The position numbers and the translations under genes are program-made. 64,000 bases of DNA from Cryobacterium arcticum (GTDB lineage: Bacteria; Actinomycetota; Actinomycetes; Actinomycetales; Microbacteriaceae): NCBI RefSeq assembly GCF_003185895.1, contig NZ_QHLY01000012.1, forward strand, positions 62,001-126,000, written 5' to 3'. Within the stretch, counting starts at the first letter, position 1; each line of letters starts with the position of its first letter. Below are positions 1 through 9,212 of the stretch, one piece after another. Under the pieces are notes generated by a model. That model was given only the letters and a program-made list of their open reading frames with translations. It was not told the DNA's origin and made no database searches.

Positions 1-835
1 CCGTGAGCAGGTGGTTCTGGGATTCGACCGAGGTCAGTCCGCCGTCCGTGCGCACCATTACCGTGCGGCGCATTGGGGGAGCCGTCTGCATGTTGATATT
101 GGCCATTCCAGGGCCTGGATTACCGGGGGCAGGAAGTTCTTCCTCGCCGGACGCCCCGCCAGTGTCCCCCATTAGATCGGTGGCGAGCCCGTGATACATG
201 GGCAGGATGCAGGTGGGAACGTCGTCACCGTAGATTTGGTCGCCCGTCAGGTACAGCTGCTGGATGCGCTCGCCGCTGCGGTCGATCTCGTCGCCAACCA
301 GGTCGTCGAGCCAGGCGAGCGCATCACTTCCCGGGGCGTGGGATTTGCGACAACTGGTGTGTGCAATCCGGATGTCACCGAGAATCGCCGCGGGTACAAC
401 AAAGCTGGGCAGGTAGTCGGTCTCGTACCCCAGGGCGTACGACTTCGGCGCCCCATCCCAGACCCCACTGACCTTTCGAACGGTGGTGTCGCCGGCGGGG
501 TCATCTTCGAGGAGGTGGAGGCCCTTCAGTCCGATCGGTCCACCATTCGCGGTGGTGATCACCACGTCATAGGAAAAGATGGCGCCAGGAGTAAAGACGC
601 CGTCGGCCCGGCTCAGTGCAATGTGCAGGTGGGGGCCCATCCGGGCACTAGCGACGATGCCCACCGCGATGTGAGTACCGGCGGTTACGGTACCGGCTCC
701 CGATGATTTCTGCCGACCGTCGAAGATTCGCAGTTCAACGGCGGCCGGTTCGCTGAGGGCGACCCAGACGGATGCCGAAGTGCTGTCGACGCGGCGAACT
801 ACCGGGCCGGCCAGTAAGAGGGGCAACCCTGCCAT
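1..835 (-). CDS. PhoD-like metallophosphatase, 3' end cut by window edge
   Basis: The reverse strand reads open from an ATG at 835 off the left edge (278 codons seen), so the C-terminus is missing. Residues 10-110 look like the beta-sandwich N-domain seen before PhoD-type phosphatase domains. At about residues 195-206 is a TGDQIYGDD motif, matching the GDxxYGD metal-binding block of metallophosphatases. Family members hydrolyse phosphodiesters or phosphomonoesters. No signal peptide is visible, so it is probably cytoplasmic. The N-terminus MAGLPLLLAGP resembles start regions of this family. The specific substrate is unknown. Confidence 0.75.
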   Translation of the reverse strand, partial: MAGLPLLLAGPVVRRVDSTSASVWVALSEPAAVELRIFDGRQKSSGAGTVTAGTHIAVGIVASARMGPHLHIALSRADGVFTPGAIFSYDVVITTANGGPIGLKGLHLLEDDPAGDTTVRKVSGVWDGAPKSYALGYETDYLPSFVVPAAILGDIRIAHTSCRKSHAPGSDALAWLDDLVGDEIDRSGERIQQLYLTGDQIYGDDVPTCILPMYHGLATDLMGDTGGASGEEELPAPGNPGPGMANINMQTAPPMRRTVMVRTDGGLTSVESQNHLLT

Positions 836-970
836 CGGGACTCCTGAACCATTCGCTTCGGACACGCACGATCTAGAGCATCAGGTAATGGTGGAAAAGT
901 AGCACCGGTCTGGTTTGTAAGCTAGCCGCCAGCGGTGCAAAACCCCGCCCTTTAGGTAGCGAAACCGCGA

Positions 971-1213
971 CGGTCTGCCCTCCACGCGGCAACGCGGCCC
1001 CGGCTCGTCGAGAACAGCGACGAGCGAGACCGCCTTGCGGTAGAGCAGATTTGTGAAGTTATCGACGGCGAGGTCTAGGCAGGGTTCGCCGGTTCGGAGC
1101 ATGTTCGATAAGGCAGTCAGGATGGTGTGCTCGAGCCCGACGACGGCTTTGATCGGACCGCGGGTGGCGGCGATGCCGAACCGAGCTCCGCCGAAGTCAT
1201 CAACGCGTGCGCC
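971..1213 (-). pseudogene. IS110-type transposase C-terminal remnant
   Basis: About 80 codons of reverse-strand frame resemble the end of IS110-family transposases. They include a block like RRG-KAxVAxxHxIL (here TRGPIKAVVGLEHTIL), then a ML-TGE-x-D-x-A-DxFT segment and a final RKAVxxxxxLDEPG stretch in the position of the usual RAxxQLExLGY. The upstream catalytic DEDD part is absent and no terminal repeats were found. A duplicated 18-bp unit (tcacgaccacatgtgtag, about 1214-1249) adjoins the broken end. The call rests on pattern similarity read by eye. Confidence 0.45.
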
Positions 1214-1784
1214 CACGACCACATGTGTAGTCACGACCACATGTGTGTAGTTCAAAGCAGGGTCCGTCCCGTCGGCCGCATGTTCAAGGTGTTCCCTTCG
1301 CGATCCCACAGCGTGATCTGTTGCGGGCCCTCTCTGGGCCATCGACGCTCCCGTAAATAGTCGCCGCCTTCCATAGCGCAAGCACTATTTCCGATGGGTA
1401 GAGCCGTCACAGTGAGACGGAAATCCCTCGGTCCGCTGAAAGCACTTCGGGATAGCAAATGGCGGGATTGCCCTTTGGCCACCAGTTCCCGATTGGGTTT
1501 GCACCAATTTGCCAGCCTGAAAGCTGACGAGGCGTGATCATCTAGCCAGTCTCCAGCAAGTGGTCCAAACATCGTCTCTAGCGCTGAGGGCTCGGAACGC
1601 GTGTCCAAGCCCGGATGAAGGCCTGGCACCGGCCTTTCATCCGAGCAGAGCCCGAGCCTCCAGCACATGGAACGCGGACCAATCAGGATGCCGGTGCGAC
1701 TCAGGAAGTCAACACTCCCGCCCTCGCCTCTGTCGCGCCGTGCACATCGCCGACATCGGCGCCACCGGTGCAGGTCAAATCACG
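1214..1784. other. No convincing gene
   Basis: Open frames occur on both strands, including a 138-codon reverse frame (1252-1668), but none has recognisable motifs, a good ribosome site or conserved-looking composition. It may be debris from the insertion sequence next to it. The region begins with the duplicated 18-bp unit at about 1214-1249. Confidence 0.5.
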
Positions 1785-2354
1785 TCAAGTCCGAACCCGC
1801 GTTGGCCGGTACCGCACGGCGACCGCCCCCGACCGGAACTCCTGGCGGCCCAGAAGCTCGAGCTCGATGCGCTCACGCAGACCGGCAAGCAGTGTCGGCC
1901 CGTGTCCGGCTAGGACCGGCTGCACAAGGAACTCGTACTCGTCGATCAGGCCCAGATCAACCAACGCCCGGGGAAGCGTCACACCGCCGACCCACAGGCC
2001 TTCGCCTGACTCCTGCTTGAGCCTCTGAACAGCTTGCCCCACGTCGCCTTGCACCTGCTCGGCATTCCAATCGACTTCGCTCAGTGTGCTCGACACGACG
2101 TATTTCTGCGCCCGGTCGATGGTCTCGGCGAACGGCTTCTGCCATTCCTCCATCCAGTCCGGCCAGGCGCCTGGGGCCGGTTTCCGCCAGGCGGACTCCA
2201 TCATCTCGTAGGTCACCCGGCCGAAGAGCAGGGCATCGGCTCGCTCCAGCTGAGCGGTCCAGTATCGCATCGACTCCTCGTCCGGGGGGAGTCCTGCCTC
2301 GTGATCGCAGCAGCCGTCGAGCGTGACGTTGATTGAGTATCGGAGTGGTCTCAT
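1785..2354 (-). CDS. Dihydrofolate reductase family protein (RibD C-terminal-like)
   Basis: 189 aa. The N-terminus MRPLRYSINVTLDGC matches the opening strand of the RibD_C / DHFR-like family common in actinobacteria, followed by the LLFGRVTYEMM block (about residues 43-53), a YVVSSTL segment and the glycine-rich GLWVGGVTLPRAL motif that binds NADPH. Members are assumed to be NAD(P)H-dependent reductases; the physiological substrate is usually unknown. The start is set by AAAGGAGAG, 7 nt before the ATG. It stands alone, just left of the first copy of the large direct repeat. Confidence 0.85.
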   Translation of the reverse strand: MRPLRYSINVTLDGCCDHEAGLPPDEESMRYWTAQLERADALLFGRVTYEMMESAWRKPAPGAWPDWMEEWQKPFAETIDRAQKYVVSSTLSEVDWNAEQVQGDVGQAVQRLKQESGEGLWVGGVTLPRALVDLGLIDEYEFLVQPVLAGHGPTLLAGLRERIELELLGRQEFRSGAVAVRYRPTRVRT

Positions 2355-2461
2355 CTCGTTGCTCTCCTTTGATCCGCGCCCCGCGTTGGACCGACCGTTC
2401 TTAACTGGTTGACGGACTCGTTTCAGATCGATGTACTAAATAGCGCTCAGCGTATAGCGCC

Positions 2462-2780
2462 GTCGTGATGCGAACCAGACCGCGGACCAAGCGCGCGGTC
2501 GATCGCCATCACCGGCGATTTTCGGTCCCGCTCGGCGGCACATGTGGGAGAGGTTGAAATGGGCCATGGGACCGCTCAAAGCGGCCTCCCAAATCCATCA
2601 TTTACCCATCTAATTCATCTCTATTTGACCCAAAACGATGGGCTACAATCGGAGGCAGTGAACCGCCCGGTTCCCTGTAAACACAAGGGAATCCGAGGGT
2701 TTTCGGAGACATTCGGCAACGACTAAATTAAGGCCAGAACCTTCAGGGGGTCGCGGGTTCAGATCCTGTCAGCCCGACCA
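2462..2780 (+). repeat. Long direct repeat, copy 1, ending in tRNA 3'-end-like sequence (att-like)
   Basis: This matches 27361-27679 at a constant offset of 24,899 bp. The last 186 bp differ at about 13 positions by my reading; the first 130 bp are more diverged. The final 35 nt (gggggtcgcgggttc ... cagcccgacca) have a T-arm, a 7-nt acceptor strand and CCA, and from memory resemble the 3' end of an actinobacterial tRNA-Pro(GGG). No D-arm or anticodon arm precedes them, so this is not a working tRNA gene. Inverted repeats lie at 2669-2693 and 2692-2707. It is interpreted as an attachment site. Confidence 0.75.
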
Positions 2781-2842
2781 AATGTCCCGGAGACTCAAGG
2801 GTTTCGGGATTCTCAGGGTCAATGAAAGGACAGCCTGCTGAT

Positions 2843-3700
2843 TTACTCGGGGTCAAGAGGTGTCACGATTGCCGCGAGTGAGGGCAGCGCTTCTGCACCT
2901 TCGACCGCGCGTCGGCTGATGATGCGGGCGCTACGGCCGAGGCCGGCGACGGCCTCATCGAACAGGTCCATATCGATGAGCTGAAGTCGACTCAGGTGCT
3001 CGGCGTTCGCCGGTGTGACCGCGGTACCGATTACCTCGAGTGCGCGGCTGGATCCGGTTCCTGAACGGATCACGTCGACCAGTTGAGGGATGTCCACGCC
3101 GAGCTCGGCGGCGATGCTGAGAAGGTCATCGATATTCTTCTGGTTGGCCATGAGCATCGCGTTATTGACGAGCTTGCCCACTTGCCCGGCTCCCGCAGCT
3201 CCCATGTGAGCGACCTTCGCGGAAAACGACTCGAATATGGGCCTCACCTTTTCGACGGTCGTGGCTTCTCCGCCCACGATGGTTGTCAGGCGTTTGGCGA
3301 CCGCTCCGGCGCGTCCTCCGCTGACCGGCGCGTCGACGACATGGATATCGCGAGTGGCGGCGAGTTCAGTCATCTCCACTGCGAAGGCAGGCAGGCCCGT
3401 GCCGTGGTTGACGAGAGTGCTTCCCGGCCTCATGGCCGCGAGCAGTCCACCCTCAACCATGATCTGTTTATTGTCTTTGTCCTCGCTCAGGCAGAGTCCG
3501 ACGATGTCGGACAGGGCAGCCATCTCTGCTGGCGTTTCGTGCACAGTGTATGGAACGCCCTCGAGGGCGCTGAGTGACTGTGGCCGCCGTGCCCAGACGT
3601 GAAGGGGGTAGCCGGCTTCAGCGATAGCGCGGGCGATGGGTGCGCCCTGGTCTCCGAGGCCGACCCAGCCGACGTGTAGCAGTTCTGTTGATTCCAACAT
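2843..3700 (-). CDS. NAD(P)-binding 3-hydroxyisobutyrate-dehydrogenase-like oxidoreductase
   Basis: 285 aa, the normal length of the beta-hydroxyacid dehydrogenase family. A Rossmann motif GLGDQGAPIARAI lies at residues 14-26, the substrate-binding DAPVSGG at 123-129, and the catalytic lysine is K176 in GQVGKLVNN. Such enzymes oxidise or reduce short beta-hydroxyacids; some act as imine reductases or glyoxylate reductases. It lies 18 bp after the SDR gene on the same strand, so the two are probably co-transcribed under the divergent HTH regulator at 4791. Confidence 0.85.
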   Translation of the reverse strand: MLESTELLHVGWVGLGDQGAPIARAIAEAGYPLHVWARRPQSLSALEGVPYTVHETPAEMAALSDIVGLCLSEDKDNKQIMVEGGLLAAMRPGSTLVNHGTGLPAFAVEMTELAATRDIHVVDAPVSGGRAGAVAKRLTTIVGGEATTVEKVRPIFESFSAKVAHMGAAGAGQVGKLVNNAMLMANQKNIDDLLSIAAELGVDIPQLVDVIRSGTGSSRALEVIGTAVTPANAEHLSRLQLIDMDLFDEAVAGLGRSARIISRRAVEGAEALPSLAAIVTPLDPE

Positions 3701-3718
3701 CTTGATTGCTCTCAGTGC

Positions 3719-4651
3719 TCAGCGCACCGCGAGGGACGCGAGATCCCAGATGCGGTTGGCGGCGTCGGTGTCGAGGGCGTAGTTGGCGACGGAGTTGACG
3801 AGTTCGGTGACGTCGCTGGGGCGCTGGTCAACGATCTTGGCTTCCTGGTTGTCATTGAAGTACCGGCCGCCGATCCCGTCCAGCTGCGGACTCGTGGCGA
3901 GAAGCAGGGTGGTGGACGCGCCCTGGGCCGGCGACTTCTGGAGATCGAGTGGTGTGGCCAGCTTGCCGTCGACATGTCGCTGTAGTGGAGTCGAGATCGC
4001 GCCTGGGTTCAAGGTGTTGACCGTGATGCCGTCGTCGGCCCAGCGGTCCGATGCTGCGACGCCGAACAGGATGACGGCAGTTTTCGACTGCCCGTATGCC
4101 TGCGTCGGGTCGTACGGGCGGAACCGGAAGTTGATGTCGTCGAAGACGACGGGGGAGAAGAGGTGCGCTGAGGAGGACACCGATACGACGCGCGCGCCGT
4201 CGGCTTCCGCGAGAGACTTCCGAAGCCCCACGGTGAGGGCGAAGTGGCCGAGGAAGTTGGTGGCGAACTGAGCTTCCCACCCGGCATGATTCACGGTGCG
4301 GTCCTGAATGGCCATGACGCCGGCGTTGTTGATGAGCAGGTCGAGAGGGCCGCTCCAGTTCTCGACGAAACTGCGCACGGAGTCCAGATCCGTCAGTTCC
4401 AGCGGTCGCACGTCGATCTCGGGGTTGCCGGTTTCGGCGGTGATCTCAGCGGCGACCCTCTTCCCAGCTTCGATGTTGCGTACGGCCAGAGTCAGGGATG
4501 CGCCGCGGCGGGCGAGGGTCTTACTGGTCTCGATGCCGATGCCGGATGCGCCGCCGGTGACGACGGCACGGCGGCCGGTAAGGTCGATGCCGGCGCTGAC
4601 GTCATCGGCGGTGGCCTTCGCGTCGAACGGCGTGATGATTCGATTTGTCAT
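3719..4651 (-). CDS. Short-chain dehydrogenase/reductase
   Basis: 310 aa. It has the nucleotide-binding TGGASGIG (residues 32-39), NNAG (108-111), a catalytic serine around 160 and YGQSK (186-190), so the catalytic set is complete. The length fits the retinol-dehydrogenase-like/WWOX-like SDR subgroup. AAGGAG lies 7 nt before the ATG. It is first in a likely two-gene operon with the dehydrogenase at 2843 and divergent from an HTH regulator, the usual layout for regulator-controlled SDR genes. Substrate unknown. Confidence 0.88.
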   Translation of the reverse strand: MTNRIITPFDAKATADDVSAGIDLTGRRAVVTGGASGIGIETSKTLARRGASLTLAVRNIEAGKRVAAEITAETGNPEIDVRPLELTDLDSVRSFVENWSGPLDLLINNAGVMAIQDRTVNHAGWEAQFATNFLGHFALTVGLRKSLAEADGARVVSVSSSAHLFSPVVFDDINFRFRPYDPTQAYGQSKTAVILFGVAASDRWADDGITVNTLNPGAISTPLQRHVDGKLATPLDLQKSPAQGASTTLLLATSPQLDGIGGRYFNDNQEAKIVDQRPSDVTELVNSVANYALDTDAANRIWDLASLAVR

Positions 4652-4790
4652 TTCGCACTCCTTCTGGTGGGCCGCTGTTTGCGACCTCGTTATGCCAGCA
4701 TCTTCTGTTCTGCGCTCTCATCCCGAGCCCGGCTTATCCTGGGGTTCGCAGGGCTAGTGAAGTTGCGCCTCAGCGATCTACGGTGTTGAG

Positions 4791-5639
4791 ATGGACAATC
4801 ACCAGGCGCTTGGCGAATACTTGCGAGCTCGACGCGAGCAAGTCCAACCCGAGGACGTCGGATTGATCGGGGGCGGGCGGCGACGAGTACCTGGCCTCCG
4901 ACGAGAAGAGTTGGCGATGCTCGCGGGCATCAGCGCGGATTATTACCTTCGCCTTGAGCAGGGACGCAACCAGACCCCGTCGGCCCAGGTGCTCGACGCC
5001 ATCGCCGCGGTGCTTCGTCTTGACGCCGATAGTACGGCGTACTTACACGCCCTCGTCAGCCCGCAAGGCCCCGCGCGTCGCCCAACGCGCCGCGTCGAAC
5101 GGGTCCCCGCCGGTACACTGCAGTTCCTCGATGCGCTCCCGATGCCCGCATTCATCCATGACAAACGCTTGACGGTTCTCGCCTCGAATACCCTGGCCGC
5201 TGCTCTCTCAGGCAACTATCGGCCAGGTGTAAACCTGCTGCGTGCGATATTCCTGGATCCGGCAGAGCGCGACCTGCATCGCGACTGGGATCGAGCTATC
5301 ACGGAAGCTGTCGCCGGCATACGCGCCGCTGCAGCAACCAAGCTTGACGACGCAGAGCTGAACGCGGTTGTTGGTGAGCTCTCTATCAAGAGCGAATCCT
5401 TCAGGCGGTTATGGTCGCGCCATGACGTTCACCGACGGACGGGCGGTATGAGCCTGCTCGAGCACCCTGAGGTCGGACCTATGGAACTGCGCCATGAGAA
5501 ACTAGCCATTTCCGGGACTGATGGGCAGACTCTCGTCGCCTACCACGCGGAACCAGGCAGTGCATCTGAGCAGGCGCTCCAACTGCTCGGTAGTGTGACT
5601 GCGACCCGGGAAACCAGCCGGACTCTCGGGCCCATATAG
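4791..5639 (+). CDS. XRE-type HTH regulator with MmyB-like ligand domain
   Basis: 282 aa. Residues 10-75 form a helix-turn-helix with the typical run RRVPGLRREELAMLAGIS and YYLRLEQGR. The rest (about 110-270) is the MmyB-like ligand-binding domain, with a PEVGPMELRHEKLAI block near the end. In actinobacteria such genes sit divergently beside oxidoreductases and control them. Here the divergent target is the SDR gene at 4651; the 139-bp gap would hold the operator, but no clear palindrome is visible. A related pair occurs at 23524/24639. Confidence 0.88.
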   Translation: MDNHQALGEYLRARREQVQPEDVGLIGGGRRRVPGLRREELAMLAGISADYYLRLEQGRNQTPSAQVLDAIAAVLRLDADSTAYLHALVSPQGPARRPTRRVERVPAGTLQFLDALPMPAFIHDKRLTVLASNTLAAALSGNYRPGVNLLRAIFLDPAERDLHRDWDRAITEAVAGIRAAAATKLDDAELNAVVGELSIKSESFRRLWSRHDVHRRTGGMSLLEHPEVGPMELRHEKLAISGTDGQTLVAYHAEPGSASEQALQLLGSVTATRETSRTLGPI

Positions 5640-5720
5640 AGGGCGGCAAGGCCACGTCGAACCCGAGGATTTCCGGACAACCCCACCGTCGACAGCGCCG
5701 GTTCGTCGGACCATTGCACT

Positions 5721-6089
5721 ATGGCCGTAACCGTTTTCATCGTGGACGATGATGCACAGTTCCGTGATTTGGCGCGGAGAATACTTACTAGCTGGGGGTA
5801 CCAACCCGAAGGTGAGGCTGGAGGCGTGACCGAAGCTTTGCAGAAGATGGCAGGATCATTCCCTGAAGTCGCTCTTGTCGACATCGGCCTCCCCGACGGA
5901 AGTGGCCTGGAATTGAGCACGGTGCTCGCCGGCGATCCGTGGCGGATGCGTGTAATTCTGATTTCGTCTGACGGCGACGCGATCTCATCGCAAGAGGCCA
6001 TGGAAGCCGGGGCGGTCGCGTTTATTCCCAAAGCCGAAATGTCCAGCGCGCTTCTGCACTCCATCATCGGCGACGGATATTCACGATGA
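5721..6089 (+). CDS. Stand-alone response-regulator receiver domain (CheY-like)
   Basis: 122 aa: one receiver domain and no output domain. Acidic pocket DDD is at residues 9-11, the phospho-acceptor is D54 in VDIGLPDG, a serine pair lies at about 82-83 and the conserved lysine is near 104. It lies 7 bp before the multi-GAF histidine kinase and is probably co-transcribed, so it may be that kinase's partner or a phosphate sink. The sequence LPDGSGLELS is close to that of a decayed receiver fragment at 9213-9395. No strong ribosome site was seen. Confidence 0.85.
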   Translation: MAVTVFIVDDDAQFRDLARRILTSWGYQPEGEAGGVTEALQKMAGSFPEVALVDIGLPDGSGLELSTVLAGDPWRMRVILISSDGDAISSQEAMEAGAVAFIPKAEMSSALLHSIIGDGYSR

Positions 6090-6111
6090 GCACAGCGTGA
6101 GACGCAACGAT

Positions 6112-8511
6112 ATGTCCGATGGCGCAGATCCCGTGGACCGTCGCGGCGCTGAACAGTCGGCTGCCCGGTTGGGTATCGAGGAACGCGCGTTGGGTGACGT
6201 CGCCGAGCTGATTGCCGGCGCGGGGGCGGACGTTGACATCGTTGCCGCCATCGTTCGCGAGGCATCACGGCAGATCCGAGACCTGCCGGTGACTCTCACC
6301 CGTTTCGTGGGCGAGAGGGAATTGCTTGTGATGGCTTCTCCCAGCGGGCCCGCCAAGCCAGGCTTGCGCATAGTTTTCGAGGCTGGCACACTGCCCGACC
6401 GTGTGCTTCGCACCGGCTTGCCGTTCCGAGTCGACGACTATCGGACCCAGCCTGATGCGGAGATGGCCGTCAGGTTTGGGATCGCCGCGGGAGTCGCAGT
6501 GCCCATCATCGTCGAGGGTCGGGTGTGGGGGATGTTCAATATCAACTCGGCGGTCGGGCCATTGCCGCCCGAGACCGAGGCCCAGATCACTGCGTTCGCG
6601 CAACAGGTGACCGCCTTGTTCGACAGTATTGAGGCTCGCGATCAGCTTCGTACGGTGTCGGAACATGACGAGACGATGCGCTCGATCCAGCAAGACGCCG
6701 CCGGATCGTCGATCACTGAAGTCGCTTCGCGCCTCGTTGCCTACGCCGCGAAGCTGAACGGGATAGAGAATGCCACCTTGACACTGAATGGCGGGGTGGT
6801 GGTATCTGCGGCCAACCCGATCATGTCGATCGCGAACTCCTCCATCCGTCAAACGCGACTTCTCGCCTTTCCTGTGACCGCACACCAACAGGACATCGGT
6901 GTGCTCACCGTTGGGACAACCCTGCCGGAGCTGCCAGGCCTGACATCTCGATGCCTGAATGACCTGAGCGAAGTGACCGGAAGAATATGCGTGGCCAGTG
7001 CAAACCGCCGTCTCCTCAGTGTTCTTGTCGACGAGCAGGCGTCGCTCCGGCGCATCGCGGAATTCGCGGCACGTGGAGTGTTGAGCGCCGGACCTGTGGA
7101 CGACATCCTGACCGCGATCTGTCGAGCAGCATCGGACCAGTTGAACGGGCAAGAGATCACGCTGCTGCATTTTGAGACAGCCGACACGATCGTCGCGGTC
7201 GCTACCTACGGCGGACCGGTTCCACCCGGGCTTCGAGTAGTACACCCTCCGGGGTCACTGTCCGATCGAGTCGCGCGCACTCAGGAGACCGTCCGCGTAG
7301 ACGATTTCGATGAGTTACCCAGTGCTGAGATCGTGCAGAGATATGGCATCCGCTCTGGCGTTGGGGTTCCTGTATTCATTGAGAACCGTCTGTGGGGAGC
7401 GTTCGTGGCTACGTCGCAGGTCGGTCGGCTACCCCCCGAAACCGAGGGCAGATTAGAAGGCTTCGCCAAGCTGACGTGGGCTGCCATCGCGAACGCCGAA
7501 GCTCGCGAGACTTTACGTCGTCTTGCTGATGAACAGACTGCACTTCGCCGCGTCGCGGAACTGGTGGCGCGCGAAACAACGCTTACCACGGTGTTCAATG
7601 CGGTCGTGGAGGAGATAGCTCGGGTCCTTGACGCATCATCGGCGGCTGTGATTCGCGGTCCAGGCGGTGGGTCGGATGCGGGGGTTGTGGTGGCCGAGGT
7701 GAAACCTCAGGCCGCTGCCGGGGCTCACGTTGCGGAGGTGCCGATTCTTGTCAATGGAGAGAACTGGGGCACTCTGGGCGTGACGTCGGATTCGCTGAGC
7801 CAGACAGATGGGAGGGATCGCCTCAAGCCATTCGCAGATCTGTTGGCCGCAGCGGTGACGAACGCCGACCACCGGGACGGACTGACGAGGTCCCGCGCGC
7901 GTGTGATCGCGGCAGCTGACGAGGCGCGACGACGCCTCCAACGCGACGTCCACGACGGCGCACAGCAGCGGCTCGTTCACACGATCATCATGCTCAAGCT
8001 TGCACGCGACTCCGCCGGCGTGAGTGGGGACGTCGCAGATCTGATCGCTGATGCATTGTCACAGGCGGAGGAAGCGAATCGGGCACTCCGCGATGTCGTC
8101 CGAGGGATCTTGCCCGCAGCACTCACCCGCGCCGGACTCTCGGCAGGCATCAGGTCGCTAGCGGCCAATAGCCCGATTCCGGTCGATTTCGCCCTTGACG
8201 TGCCCCGGCTGCCCACATTCGTCGAGACAACGGGGTACTTCACCGTTGCGGAAGCGATCACCAACGCCGTCAAACATGCCCGAGCCACCCGGATCACGGC
8301 CACCTGCGCGCTCACACGGGGCGGTGACCAACTCATTGTCACAGTCGAAGACGACGGCGTGGGCGGCGCCGACCCAAGCCGCGGGACAGGACTCACCGGT
8401 CTTGTCGACCGCATCGAAGCCAGCTACGGAACGATTCGCATCGAAAGCCCCGCCCACCAAGGCACTCGAGTCGTCGCGCGCATTCCAATAAATCCAGCCG
8501 ACCAGCGGTGA
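6112..8511 (+). CDS. Soluble multi-GAF sensor histidine kinase (NarL-type)
   Basis: About 799 aa. No membrane segments are seen. Two full GAF domains (roughly residues 20-170 and 300-450) are internally similar, sharing ...PPETE... and GxxVPIxxxxxxWG blocks. A shorter GAF-like stretch follows at 470-590. The HisKA_3 dimerisation helix carries the phosphohistidine in DVHDGAQQRL, followed by HATPase motifs EAITNAVKHA and DDGVGGAD. It should sense a small ligand or redox state in the cytoplasm. An upstream GTG at 6097 is possible; the ATG at 6112 was chosen. It ends 17 bp before the convergent NarL-type regulator, its likely partner. Confidence 0.88.
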   Translation: MSDGADPVDRRGAEQSAARLGIEERALGDVAELIAGAGADVDIVAAIVREASRQIRDLPVTLTRFVGERELLVMASPSGPAKPGLRIVFEAGTLPDRVLRTGLPFRVDDYRTQPDAEMAVRFGIAAGVAVPIIVEGRVWGMFNINSAVGPLPPETEAQITAFAQQVTALFDSIEARDQLRTVSEHDETMRSIQQDAAGSSITEVASRLVAYAAKLNGIENATLTLNGGVVVSAANPIMSIANSSIRQTRLLAFPVTAHQQDIGVLTVGTTLPELPGLTSRCLNDLSEVTGRICVASANRRLLSVLVDEQASLRRIAEFAARGVLSAGPVDDILTAICRAASDQLNGQEITLLHFETADTIVAVATYGGPVPPGLRVVHPPGSLSDRVARTQETVRVDDFDELPSAEIVQRYGIRSGVGVPVFIENRLWGAFVATSQVGRLPPETEGRLEGFAKLTWAAIANAEARETLRRLADEQTALRRVAELVARETTLTTVFNAVVEEIARVLDASSAAVIRGPGGGSDAGVVVAEVKPQAAAGAHVAEVPILVNGENWGTLGVTSDSLSQTDGRDRLKPFADLLAAAVTNADHRDGLTRSRARVIAAADEARRRLQRDVHDGAQQRLVHTIIMLKLARDSAGVSGDVADLIADALSQAEEANRALRDVVRGILPAALTRAGLSAGIRSLAANSPIPVDFALDVPRLPTFVETTGYFTVAEAITNAVKHARATRITATCALTRGGDQLIVTVEDDGVGGADPSRGTGLTGLVDRIEASYGTIRIESPAHQGTRVVARIPINPADQR

Positions 8512-8528
8512 TGTCCGATCCCCGTGGA

Positions 8529-9206
8529 TCAGGACCGCTGCGTGGTGAAGAAGCGCACGACGGCCTGGACCCGGCGATGGCTGGATGACTCGGGAGCGAG
8601 GTCCAGTTTTCGGAAGATCGACGTGACATGCTTTTCGACCGCCGCGTTGCTGATCAGAAGGGTTCGTGCGATCCCGAAGTTCGATTGGCCTTCGGCCATT
8701 GCCTCCAGGACCGCCAGTTCGCGGTGCGTGAGTAGAGCGAGCTCCGGCGGAACTCCGTGGGGGCGAACCATTCGAGCGACGATGGTGGGGTCCAGAGCAC
8801 TGCCACCGTGCGCAACGCGAACGACAGCGTCGGTGAAGTCGTGGACGTCGCCGACGCGCTCCTTGAGGAGAAACCCCACACCCTCGGCGCGGTCGTCGAT
8901 CAAAGCGAGCGCGTACTCGGGGTCGTCGTATTGCGTCAGTATCACCACGCCCATCCCTGGGAGGCGGTGTCGAAGTTCTATCGCAGCCTTGAGCCCGTCA
9001 TCACCCTGATGGGGAGGCATGCGGATGTCCACGACAGCCACGTCCGGACGGTAGGCCAGCGTCACATTGAGCAGCTCTACCGCATCTCCCGCTTCCGCAA
9101 CCACATCGAGGCCGGCGTCGCTGAGCACACGAACGACACCCTTTCGAAGGAGGAGGTCATCTTCTCCCACGGAAACTCGCACCGCTCGGGCCGCTGAAGA
9201 ATCCAT
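8529..9206 (-). CDS. NarL/FixJ-family response regulator
   Basis: 225 aa. The N-terminal receiver has the acidic GEDD (residues 13-16), the phospho-site in VVDIRMPP (around 62) and a conserved lysine in LLKERV. The C-terminal LuxR-type HTH (LTHREL, GQSNFGIARTL, VEKHVTSIFRKL) is complete. It is the DNA-binding partner expected for the HisKA_3 kinase at 6112, with which it converges. No strong Shine-Dalgarno precedes the ATG at 9206. Just upstream lies a fragment of a second receiver domain. Confidence 0.88.
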   Translation of the reverse strand: MDSSAARAVRVSVGEDDLLLRKGVVRVLSDAGLDVVAEAGDAVELLNVTLAYRPDVAVVDIRMPPHQGDDGLKAAIELRHRLPGMGVVILTQYDDPEYALALIDDRAEGVGFLLKERVGDVHDFTDAVVRVAHGGSALDPTIVARMVRPHGVPPELALLTHRELAVLEAMAEGQSNFGIARTLLISNAAVEKHVTSIFRKLDLAPESSSHRRVQAVVRFFTTQRS

Positions 9207-9212
9207 ATCGAT

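Noticed and set aside
2700..2780. Complete tRNA gene at the tRNA-like end of the repeat
   Set aside because: Only T-arm, acceptor strand and CCA are present; no D-arm, anticodon arm or matching 5' acceptor strand could be found upstream in either copy.
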